A DNA stretch of 64,000 nucleotides, from NCBI GenBank assembly GCA_025618425.1, contig CM046835.1:20052308-20116307 (forward strand). Reading direction: 5' to 3'. Source of the DNA: Heliocidaris tuberculata. Its lineage: Eukaryota > Echinodermata > Echinoidea > Camarodonta > Echinometridae. Below, in pieces: positions 1 to 10,320 of this stretch. A program made the position numbers and the translations under genes. Position 1 is the stretch's first letter. Each line of letters begins with the position of its first letter. Under the pieces are notes generated by a model, which saw only the letters and a list, made by a program, of their open reading frames with translations, was not told the DNA's origin and searched no databases.

Positions 1-147
1 TAATCCCCAGTTAACTCTCATAGCTCGTCCCTCTGTTAGATCTGGAATCGACTCACCTCGGTCAAAGGTCACAGCGAAGACTTTCTTGATTTCATCATTC
101 TCCAGCAAAGCAATTTTTCGATTTGTAAGTAACAGTATGGCTCTGTT
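1..147 (-). other. Possible partial coding exon (minus) or EIF2B4 5' UTR exon (plus)
   Basis: Read on the minus strand, one frame is open from an AG at about 148 to the window edge. It passes a consensus GTGAGT donor near 50-56, and the encoded text includes TNRKIALLENDEIKKVFAVTF. I do not recognise a family. Read on the plus strand, the same segment ends in a consensus GTAAGT donor at 125, which would suit a non-coding first exon of EIF2B4, whose start-codon exon has an acceptor at 1251-1252 and so needs an upstream exon. The two readings compete, and an open frame of this length can arise by chance. Confidence 0.25.
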
Positions 148-1000
148 TAAATTTTGATTCATTTTTGTATATCGTGCATGATTTTCCGAGGTGTAAGAAT
201 GTTTTCTTGGAAATTGCAGGGTCAATATATGAGAATTGGTGATGTGATAGGCAGCATGTTATCCAGATGTTTACGTAGTCCCACCCGTGTGTGTATATGT
301 GGTAATATCGAGGTTAATTAAAGTGAACAGAAGTCGAGGACGAGACGCATAAGTCACAAACTCAGATAGAAGGAAGCAGAACAACAGACAGAAGCTAGGA
401 GAGGAACATGGATAGGGAAGGAAAAAACAGAATATCAGGAAGGAAAATCAGAAGTAACTGAATAAATGTAATGACAAATTCATCAAGAGATTATAAGAAA
501 AAGAAGATATAAAAAAATTGAAATGGGCTGATGGGAGAATGATTAAAAATAATAAAACTTAAAAGAAAAGTGAAAAGATGAATTGAAGGAGTGAAGAGGA
601 ATAAGGACATCAGAAAAAGAAGATGAGGATGAGAAAAAAGGGTTTCTTATTTGCGAATATCTTTGTACTTTCTTAACAGGTCAAATAAACCTAGTCATCA
701 ACTTGATCAAGATGGATGAAAAGAACAATATTAAAAATGGATGGTAAAGAAGAATATTAAAAAGGATGGAAAAGAAAAAGTGAAAAGCAGATATATAATT
801 ATAAAAAAACAGCAAAAAACAGGAGCTGTCTTCTGTGGACATCCTTTGATTTGGTTGTCATAAGATGTTGACGGAAGTGTGATCATAGGTGGACACCCTC
901 AACTGCAGTGTTGAGTCATTGGTTGTTGGTAGATTAATTAATGTTGACTGAATGGTACAGGTTGTTATAGTTGTAAATATCCATGGCATATATATATATG

Positions 1001-1053
<53 letters not shown>

Positions 1054-1252
1054 CATTCCTCAGCATTACAAGTGGTTATGCATTGAAAATGCTTGTGGAT
1101 GTAATTTCTATTCTAGATTACAATTAGTGCAGCAAATATAATATTTTAAAAAACAACCCCCATACCCTTAAAAAAAAAAAAAATAATAATTTAAAAAATC
1201 AGTGAACCAGCACCAAGGAGGATGAGTTGTTTTCTTTTCTTTCAACTTTCAG
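148..1252. other. Upstream/intronic DNA of EIF2B4, no gene seen
   Basis: Purine-rich, AT-rich sequence (about 320-830) with no coding frame. It is followed by an (AT)n microsatellite and a poly-A stretch near 1170. It probably represents the first intron of EIF2B4, because the start-codon exon begins at a good acceptor (pyrimidine tract then AG at 1251-1252). Confidence 0.5.
985..1053. repeat. (AT)n microsatellite
   Basis: About 65 bp of alternating TA with a few TG interruptions. Confidence 0.95.
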
Positions 1253-1286
1253 TCAAATTCTTTTCTATTTATCAAAGACAACAGAA

Positions 1287-4200
1287 ATGGCTGAATCAAC
1301 AAAGGCCAAACCCCACCCCTCAGCTGCTAAGGGGAAGAAGGTCAAGGAGGCTTCGGCGAGTCAAGAAGGAGGTGATGCAGGGGGAGAGGGAGGGGAGAAG
1401 AAGCTGTCTAAGAAGGAAAGGAAGATGCTTAAACAGAAGCAGCTTGCTGAGGAGCAGAAGGAGAAGGAAGCAGCTCAGAGCCAAGCTCCACCAAAGAGCA
1501 AGGCAGAACTGAAAGCAGAGAGGAGGGCAAAGCAGGTGAGTTAGAATTTTAGTGGGAGCAAGAGATTATCAAAAGGCATGTAGGTTGATATATTTCACTG
1601 TAAAAAATACTTTTTTGAAGAAACTATCCCTTTGGAATATTGTTTATCAAAAAGAGAGATTCCATGGCAGTAATCATTTAACCCTTTCAGGACAGGAATT
1701 ATTTAAGGGCTAAATTGATCACATTTTGTTCTTCAAATTGGCAACAATAATATTTTTCTCTTAGTGCTACATGGTTCTAACAAGGTGTAATGTCTTTGAA
1801 AACAATATACATGGTTATGACTTTGTGGAAAAGTTTTAAAAATTGCCAATTTGATAAAAAACAATGATTTTGAATCGCTCAAGGTGTTGCCAATTTAAAG
1901 ATTTTAAAGGTTATTCTCATTTTTAAAATTCCTGGCATCAAATGCAATAGGGTCATGCAACAAAAATGGACGTAGGATGTGTAGAAATTTTTGCTCTTTC
2001 TACTTATGCATCTGGTATATTTTTTAGAGCTCTGAATCAAAAGTTATTGAGCCAAACCACAAAATGTGGTCAATTGTCTCGAAAGGGTTAATATATGTGT
2101 CTTTTATAGAGCTCTTTAGGATATTACCAGAGTTAAATTGTGTGATTCTTATGTATTTTTTTTTCCACTGATATCTTAATTCTTAATACTTTATTTCTTC
2201 ATTCTCCATTTTCGATATAAATAATTATATAAAATTCCTTCTAATACATTGCACCTCCCTTTTTATGTTGTATGAACACTACTTGTAGTTATAGTAAGAG
2301 TAATCATTAAAATACACTTGCTTATTATCCTTCTTATTCTTATTTATGTTTTTGTATGTGTTCTCTTTCTTCTTCCACGTCATTATACGTTCATATTTTT
2401 CCTGGATTATTTCTTTTCCTCAGCATTTTTAATATCAGAGTTAATCCTAGGTACTAGCAGTGGTCATGTATTTCTTTTAAAATTGTGTGGTGGCTGTTAC
2501 ATGCACATGTTAGGCTAACAGTTTGAAATTGTTGCTCAATTTTGTCGTGATTCATGTTTTCATCTTGTTTCAATTTTCTGTCTTGTATCACTTGTTTCTT
2601 CTGTCTTCTTTCAGGAAGCAGAGAGAGCTGCCAAACTGGCCAAGAAGTCTGGGGAACCTATCCCTCCAGGAGGGGGGACAGGGGGTGCAGGAGGGGGAGC
2701 AGGAGGAGGAGCAGGTGGTGGTGGAGGGGGAAGTAGCTCACTATCTAGTAGTGGATCTAGCAGCCAACTGCAGAGTAAAAGCAGTAAACAGTCAGGAGAA
2801 AGTAAGTTGAGATGAACATTAATATTCAATAAGTGATTTTGTAGACTAGTCTACTCAAGAATAATCTTTTATTCATGTTTATAACCCGTTTTCTATTTTA
2901 TAAGTTAGAATGAATATCACCAATTCGCTAAAAGAAGTTTGAAAGATAAAGCCCTATGAAACAATGTTTGATACTACTTTGATTTGGCCGTAATGATAAT
3001 GATTTTTTTAATATCACACATCCTGAACAGATTTCATGGCTATTATAAAACAGTATGAACATATCTTAATCGGTGCCTCCCTCCTAAATACATTTACCGC
3101 ACTGTAGATCACATAAAGTAAATACAGTGTATTTTTAAACTTCCAATTCATATGATAAACTGAACCATGTTCTCATCTTCTCATTCCTCTTCAGCCTATC
3201 CCAAGAAAGATGTCTACAGAGTCTCAGATGAAATCAAACTCGATGACCCCAATGTGCAGAAAAGAAGAGCAAAGAAACTTGAACGACAACAGGTAACCTC
3301 ATGTACCACCCATGTACAAATTATGGTAACTTATTTGTTTTGAATGTAATGCACAATTATTAGTGTTGTATCTGAAGTTTTGAGCGCATGCTTGTATCAC
3401 CATTTGAAAAAAGCCCAAATCATGTGGAAAGAAAAGTACACTTATTCATCATTCATAGCTAATTGTCCCAAATAATGATGTCTTTTGGACAGACATGTTT
3501 TTAGCACCCCAGGCAGAATAAACAGTGATCAGTGATTGGTATTGTATTGGGTCTCCGAAGGGTCTCGTTAGGTCTTAATTGTGGTATTCAAACATAGTAA
3601 AATGTTAGAATAAATGTAAGCACGGATTGGCTCAAGGGTAGCCATGGTCTAGTGAGGGTCCATTCCGAACCTTGATCTCTTGTTTAATAAAAGGTATCAC
3701 AGAAGACAGTCAGAAGAGAGTAAGATTCTATCAACCAGCTATAGGGACATGTCTCAATGCTAAGTCTCCTGGATATAATCTGAGATTAGCTGAGATCCAG
3801 TTCGGTCTTGTTTCACCCTCTTATCTCTTATATAGACCCAGGCTCCTAAGAGAATGGAGAGTCAGAAGAAAGTAGGACTCTTCTCTCATCTTACCCAGTT
3901 TCGACAACTGGTCTCGATGCTAGTCTCAGATTAGTCCTGGTTCAGTTAGGTCTAGAATAACCCTCTCATCTCTTGTATAATAACAGGTACCACAGAGGAT
4001 GGAGAGTCAGAAGAAAGTAGGCCTCTTCTCTCATCTGAACCAATTTGAGCGACAGGTCTCACTGACGAGGCGCCTTGGCTTTGGGTCAGGAGGAATCCAT
4101 CCTGCTGTTATCAAGCTGGGTCTGCAGTATGCTGAAGGCATCATATCAGGGGCAAATTCCAGGTGGGTGCATGTACCTCTGACCTTCAGTGGGACATGAG

Positions 4201-7200
4201 GTTTTAGGAACTTGGATTGTAGGGAATAAATGACTAATTTTATGCTGACATCATTTCAGCATGTGTATATTTTCTGCTAGTTTCTGCACCACTAAATAAT
4301 TGCATTTGTGAGATGCTTCTCAAGTACAGTTCCTGACTGAATTTGAAATATGTTGATACATGTATCAGCATCAGTAGTTATGCAATGTTAAATTTTCTTG
4401 ATAAGTAAAAAATATACATTCATTATGTATTATCTAATCAACTTCTTTAATCAGCCAAATACATGAAAGACTATGAATGTTGCAATTAAAAGAATTGCAG
4501 GTGCTATGGGTTTTGAGGTAACCCAAAAGACATTAATCCCATTTGTTTTAATGTTGTTTGTGCATAGACAGTTCCATACATAAATTTTTTCTAATGTATT
4601 CATAGTTGATAGCATCACTCTTTTATGTAAGTCTTATGGTTTAAGAGACAGATCAATAATGTTGGTAATTATTACAGAATACAGTAGATAAGTGGTTCTG
4701 AAATGTCTGATCATTGTTTACAGGTGTATAGCATTGCTAGTAGCCTTCAAGCAGGTGATAGCTGATTATAGTACACCTCCTCAGAAAGACTTGTCCCGAG
4801 ATCTAGATAACAAGATCAAGCCTTATATCAGGTAAGTACAGGTTGTCATTACTGTACTCCTTCTGTTTAACATCATGATCATACTTCAAGAGAAGTTCTG
4901 GGAAAGGTGATAAATAATTTTTTTTGTTAGTTTGGAAGAACATCTTAGTAGAAATGTACCCTGGAAAGGATTGCTCTTCAAATGCCCTCATATTTGAAAT
5001 ATGACGAAAAATATCTGAAGTGTTCAGGCAGAACATTCATGCCACGTGTGTGTGCAGTCCCATATACCCATTGTTGTGTGCAGGTCATGTGCTTTTTAGC
5101 GAAATTGGGTGAATTTCTTATCATTTTGATGATTCCAAAACCTCACAGTATACACATATTCTTATTTAGACATGATCAACCTTTCCCAGTTGCTTTGAAA
5201 CAGTTTCTTTCACAATGTAATCTTATGATCAGAACTCAACTTTATCTTTAAGTTATACTTATGTGCATGTATAGATGCCATCCTTTTCCTTTTTATTCAT
5301 TTTAAAGGCCTCAAATACTCAACACATCCAACTTCTAGATAGTGTATTTGATATGACGACTGAGCCTCTCTTAAATAATGTAAAGTCTACACATTTTGTT
5401 TAAATAATTAAAGTGCTTCTGAAGTATTTTTTCAAACATTTATCTTGTATTATTGTATAGTGTGGGAAAGTTCTTGCTGCATTCATATCTTATGAAATTC
5501 TCAAGAAAAGTAGTGCTTATAATTATATTACCAGTTGTACTTCAAGGTTTCAGATGGCACAAATGTTATTAAAGGAAACCAAAACCCAAGGAGAGAATCA
5601 ATGTTATTGGAAAGTGAAAATTCAGAGAAGCACTTTACAAAAAGTTTCATTAAAATTGGTTAAAAAATGAGAGAGTTATGGAAGTTTGAAAAGTCTCGTT
5701 TTATTTTCTATGGGGATCCTCAAATTGGCAAAATTGCTTCAAAATGGTTGATTTTATGAACAACTCTCCATTTGTTTTGTACACAGATTTTCAGATTTTC
5801 CCTATTATCTTTCAAGGTGCAGTTAATCTCCTTCTGAGCTCAACATATATAATGGGAAAATGTATTTTACACCACATATGTCGAGTTCAGGAGGAGACAA
5901 GGAGCACCCTGAGAGATAATGGGGAAAATCTGAAAATCTGTGTACAAAACAAATGGAGAGTTGTTCACAAAATCAGCCATTTTGAAGCAATTTTGCCAAT
6001 TTTAGGATCCCCATAGAAAGTAAAACGAGACTTTTCAAACTTCCATAACTCTCTCATTTTTTAACCAATTTTAATGAAACTTTTTGTAAAGTGCTTCTCT
6101 GAATTTTCACTTTCCAATAACATTGATTCTCTTCTTGGGTTTTGGTTTCCTTTAAGAGTAGTCTTTGTTATTGTAGCTTCCAATTGAGAGTTAGTTTAGA
6201 ATGTTAGAATGTTAGTTTAGTTGATGGAAAGCTTACATAGTAGATTTTGAGGCTCCCCAGATAGAACTCAGCCCTCTGTTGAATAGATCATGTACCTCAA
6301 AACCTATCTCTCTGCTTGTCTCTCCTAGCTTCCTCAATCAGTGTCGCCCCAAGTCAGTCAGTATGGGTAATGCTATTAAGTATCTGAAGATGCAGATTAA
6401 CAACATACCGCAGGGCATGCCAGACAAAGAGGTGAGAAGACTGTCATGCTGTTTAGGATTCTACTAAAAAGATATTTCACAATTCCCTTTGCTTTGCCTT
6501 TGCAAATGATCATGGTTGCCTGAATTTAACAGTTTACAATGTAGGCATGAGTGTATTTAATTTGTTTTATCTTCCTCAAGATAAGTGGGTTGTGTTTCAT
6601 CATGTTTTGTCACCATGTTATGAAGTACTTTAAGCACCAGTGCATTTCATATATGTTGTTCAGAAGTGCCACTACTGTATTAGAACCCCTTGACAAATAT
6701 GCATTAGGAAAACTATGTGTAAAGCATCTACCCCATTTTGATAATAACCCCTACAAGGAGGATAGTTGTCCAGTGGTAATTATCTAAGGGGGTTGTTTTC
6801 TTATGGAGGGGTAGCTGTCTGAAGGGTAGATGTCCATGGGGCATGGGTAGTTTTCCTTGGAGGGTAGTTGTCCAGTGATAGTTTTGCCGAATCTTCATTC
6901 ATGCCAGCTGAATCTTTTCATTCTTCCCCACAACTACATCTACATGTATAGATGACCCAAACATCTTGCATTCAGTGATGTGAGAAACTTTGATTTCATC
7001 ATTGCTTTTCTGTTCATTCTACAGGCCAAACAGAAGCTATGTGGCTGCATAGACTTGTACGTGAAAGAGAAGATATTCTTAGCTCAGGAAGCTATCTCCA
7101 AGACTTTTGCCTGCAAGAAGATCAGAGATGGTGATGTCATCCTCATATACAGCTGGTAAGATTGAAGACAGTCATCCAATGTGGTGTTTGTACACTAATG

Positions 7201-8999
7201 AAATTAGTCTGTGTCCCTCAGATAGGACCTTCACTATGGGCTGCATTGCTTACCTACATTGTACATTTATATTCTTGATTTTGTAGCATCCAAGAAAGTA
7301 TGAATCATACCAAACAGGTTTTTTAAAATTTAAATATTGCTCATGCTTCATTTTTTTAGGGGTTGCTCCTGTTAAATTCAAAGTTTGCATTAGGGCAGCA
7401 TAACAGCTACAATTTAATATCTTCATTTTGCCTTAGATTGTAAAGCTGGACAGGTTTTAATCAAGAGATAATTGTAAAGCTCTACACCCATGTGTATATA
7501 GTTCAAATAGGAGGACATTTATTTTCTATTGAATATGAATAATATATGACATAGTTTACAGGTTTTTCATAAAAGCAGGTGATAAAATAACTCTAGTATG
7601 CAAATCTGGCTATTAGGAGTTGAAATTCAAGTCGACTGTCATAAGGAGGTGGCCTAAGAATGTTTAACATTATTTCATTCCCTCTTTCCAGCTCATCCTT
7701 GATAAGAAAAGTCCTGTGTGATGCTCATAAATCTGGTATCCGGTTCCGGGTCATCATGGTAGATAGTAGGCCGAAGGTCGAAGGTCGGGAGGGCATCAGA
7801 AGGCTTGTAGCTGCTGGGATCAAGTGCACCTATGTCCTCATTAATGCTGTCTCCTACATGATGCCTGAGGTACATGTAGGTTGTTGATGCTAGACTATCT
7901 ACTCTCACCCAGCATCCAAGCTTTTAAATGATGAGAGGGTGAGAGAGAGAGGGGATGAGAGTGAGAGGAAATAGAGATGGGTGAAGGGAGGGAAAGATAG
8001 AGAGAGAGAGAGAAAAAAAAATAGAGATCTGCGACAGATGTCTTTATTACATCATCTTTTGAGATCCTATGTAAGTTAAATATGTTGATTAACTTCAGGA
8101 TTGTCATCTTGAACTTTGATGATCTTCTCATTTTGATTTCTCGTACGTATATTTGTTCTCAGGTATCTAAAGTTTTTCTTGGTGCACATGCCCTTCTAGC
8201 CAACGGCTATGTGATGTCAAGGGTGGGGTCATCGGTCATCGCTATGGTAGCCAAATCCTACAATGTCCCAGTTCTTGTTTGCTGTGAGACATACAAATTC
8301 AGCGACAGGGTACAGACAGATAGCTTTGTCACAAATGAGCTTGGTGAGTAGGAATAACTTTTATGTTTCAACTGTTTTGAATTGGTTCTATCTGTAGGAC
8401 AGCAGTTCCTCATATTCATTTTTTTTTTTTTAATTTGTACTTGACTGTTTGATACCACTAGTTACTGATAAGGAATTATTTTATCAAAGTGAATATCCTA
8501 CAATTGATAAGTCGTTTGTCTATCCCTCACATTTGGCAACCCAAAAACGTTTGCCATTTGTGTTTTGCAAAATAGGTAGGCAAATGCCAACATGACTCAG
8601 TTTGCTCGGGAAAAACAGGAAAAATCCAGTAAATTGAACTCAAATGAATACAAAATCAAACAAGAAAAAGAGAACTGTTTCATTGTTTTACTTGCATAGA
8701 AATAATAGGTAGTTTTACAATTTCAGCACCTACTGCGCCGTTATGATTTGTGAAATCCAAGAAGGTGAATCAACCTTATTACCTTTGACCCTTTGCTAGG
8801 TGACCCTGGAGACCTAGTCTCTGTCAACCGCTCCAAGTGCAATCTAGCTGATTGGAGAGACATCAATGCTTTGACGCTTCTCAACCTTGTCTACGATGTC
8901 ACACCACCGGATTTCGTTTCCATGGTGATTACTGAGATAGGAATGTTACCATGCACGTCTGTGCCGGTCGTACTAAGGGTCAAGAACCTAGAGAGCTGA
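1287..8999 (+). CDS. EIF2B4: Translation initiation factor eIF2B subunit delta
   Basis: Ten coding exons join in perfect phase: 1287-1535, 2615-2801, 3195-3292, 3987-4162, 4724-4831, 6329-6431, 7025-7155, 7692-7869, 8163-8343, 8800-8999 (1611 nt, 536 aa; the human protein is 523 aa). All introns are GT-AG. Residues 1-100 are Lys/Glu/Ala-rich, 102-122 are almost all glycine and 123-145 are serine-rich. From about residue 180 it is a clear eIF2B alpha/beta/delta-family domain: [75 protein letters not shown], and the C-terminal SVPVVLRVK. Delta is a regulatory subunit of the cytosolic eIF2B decamer, which exchanges GDP for GTP on eIF2 and senses phosphorylated eIF2-alpha. The ATG at 1287 is chosen because an acceptor at 1251-1252 excludes the ATG at 1227. 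The gene converges on AK2. No defect is visible. Confidence 0.96.
1678..2091. mobile_element. TTAA-flanked MITE, copy 1 (piggyBac-like)
   Basis: A 406-bp element (1682-2087) starts CCCTTTCAGGACAGG, ends CTCGAAAGGG, and is flanked by TTAA on both sides (1678-1681, 2088-2091). A close copy in the same orientation lies at 60486-60889. TTAA duplications and CCC-starting ends are typical of piggyBac-type non-autonomous elements. It sits in EIF2B4 intron 1. Confidence 0.85.
3694..3986 (+). pseudogene. Two decayed tandem copies of the start of EIF2B4 exon 4
   Basis: Exon 4 truly begins at 3987. Two upstream segments repeat its intron tail and first 80 or so bases. Copy A begins at 3694 and copy B at 3842, giving periods of 148 and 145 bp. 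Copy B keeps an acceptor-like AG and an open frame reading [20 protein letters not shown], very close to the real exon, before a TAG in place of the rest. Copy A has a small deletion, a frameshift and an early stop. Neither has a donor, so they look like unused duplications of the intron-exon junction. Confidence 0.8.
4880..5251. mobile_element. Interspersed repeat, copy 1
   Basis: About 370 bp in EIF2B4 intron 5 matches 29041-29421 in the same orientation throughout its length, including the shared stretches AGTAGAAATGT, CCCATATAC and the end AGAACTCAACTTTATCTTTAA. The copy at 29 kb suggests terminal inverted repeats around GTTGAGTTCTGG. Confidence 0.75.
5569..6155. mobile_element. Fold-back element with ~270-bp arms
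   Basis: The left arm from 5573 (AGGAAACCAAAACCCAAGG) is the near-perfect reverse complement of the right arm ending at 6151 (GGGTTTTGGTTTCCT). The arms pair over about 270 bp around a loop near 5850-5875. TTAA flanks both ends (5569-5572, 6152-6155). It encodes nothing and lies between EIF2B4 exons 5 and 6. Confidence 0.9.
6730..6890. repeat. G-rich degenerate minisatellite (GGGTAGNTGTCC)
   Basis: Several copies of a GGGTAGTTGTCC/GGGTAGATGTCC core recur over about 150 bp in EIF2B4 intron 6. The same core recurs at 10205-10315. Confidence 0.6.
7930..8015. repeat. (GA)n-rich low-complexity tract
   Basis: Purine tract dominated by GAGA in EIF2B4 intron 8. Confidence 0.8.
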
Positions 9000-9872
9000 G
9001 AGCAGCTTTAGACAAGAACTCTGATATAAAGTTATGGTGTGTGAAGCTGTATCTTAGAACATGTGGATGTCAGTTTACAAGCTATTGCCCATTTCAGGCT
9101 CTGTGATCTTGTTTAGGCCTTTTCAGGCTTTACCTTGTACAGAATGTACGGGGATCTGATATGAAATTGAATGGGTCCCTTTTTGGCTAAATGTGTAAAA
9201 CCAACTGGTATCCCTATCTGAAAGCAATCTAGAGACAGACAGCCAGCCAAGAGAAAGAAGAATGATCTACAAGGAATAGAAGTGGTGGACAGTCAAGCAA
9301 TGTACAGGCTTGATAAGGATCCAAAGACACAGGGTGACAACTTTTATGACGCTTTTTCAGCAATTGTGAGCAATTATGAATTTGGAAAAGCATTGTACAA
9401 GAAATCATGACCACCATTGTAACTTTTTGTTATCATATTGAAAAAAAAATGTCTACATTTTCTTGTGTGTTCAGGAATAATGATATAGATCTTGGTCTGT
9501 ATTCATGCGTCATTGTAATTTTGAATTCTGTGAACCCCTCTTTCAAATACCTAATCACAAGTTGCAATCATATATTTTGTTAAGATTGTTATCAAAATCG
9601 TCTAGAGGCAAAATCAACTTTTTTTGAGATGAAGAACTGCTGTTAAAAGCATGTGTAAGACTGTAGGTGCGAAGGTACCGTCTAGAAGTGATTCAGCCTC
9701 TAGGCTTAAGATCATCAGATTAATATCAGAATGACTACCCCAGGACTACCATCTCTGACAATTACATCATGAACAAATACATGTAGAACACATACCCCCT
9801 ACGGCAACTAATGCCAAGCCCCTACCCCTGGAGAACTACACAATAATGTAATTACCTCCTAGATACATCATG
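9000..9872. other. 3' UTR and downstream flank of EIF2B4
   Basis: No coding frame is supported. The 3' UTR must begin here, but I see no canonical AATAAA close behind the stop, so the poly(A) site is not assigned. Confidence 0.4.
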
Positions 9873-10175
9873 TACAGTGGGAACTCACTATAACGAGGAC
9901 CTTGGGACCATGAAAGTTTCCTTGTTATATCAGGAATCTTCTTATATCAGGGTAGAAAAACAAAAGAATATAAAGACCTGGGGAGCGTTTCATTAAGCAT
10001 TTTGCCAGTGATTTTTACCGACAACTGTTATAAGCTACTAAAATCCTTGCATCTGATTGGCTGAGAGCAAATTTGTCGGTAAAAATCACTGACAAAACGC
10101 TTGATGAAACGCTCCCCTGGGACCAGCAAAATTACCTTGTTATACCGGAGCTCTTTATAGCGAGTTTCCACTGTA
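9873..10175. mobile_element. pogo-like fold-back MITE (TA target site)
   Basis: The ends are CAGTGGGAACTCACTATAACG (9875) and its imperfect reverse complement ending CGAGTTTCCACTG (10173), flanked by TA on both sides. CAGTG...CTCnnTATAACG ends and TA duplications are typical of pogo/Tigger-type elements. A second MITE is inserted in it at 9980-10117. Confidence 0.8.
9980..10117. mobile_element. Nested fold-back MITE
   Basis: GGGGAGCGTTTCAT at 9980-9993 pairs with ATGAAACGCTCCCC at 10104-10117. The arms continue inward (TTTTACCGACAA / TTGTCGGTAAAA). The flanks share CCTGGG, a likely target duplication within the surrounding pogo-like element. Confidence 0.8.
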
Positions 10176-10204
10176 TTTAGCAGAGGGTAATTGGAGTAAT
10201 ATTT

Positions 10205-10320
10205 TAAAGGGGTAGTCGTCTGGGGGGTAGATGTCCGGGAGGGAGGTTTTCAGGGGAAAGTGGTCGGGGGTTAATTCTTGCTGCCTATGTTTAGTGTCCG
10301 GGGTGGTAGTCCAGGGGTAT
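10205..10320. repeat. G-rich minisatellite, second location
   Basis: GGGGTAGTCGTCTGG, GGGTAGATGTCCGGG and GGTAGTCCAGGGG repeat here. It is the same core as at 6730-6890. Confidence 0.6.

Noticed and set aside
1227..1286. In-frame ATG upstream of the chosen EIF2B4 start
   Set aside because: It lies in the pyrimidine tract before a good acceptor AG at 1251-1252, so it is probably intronic.
2611..2829. Proline-rich minus-strand frame
   Set aside because: Antisense of the glycine-rich segment of EIF2B4 exon 2.
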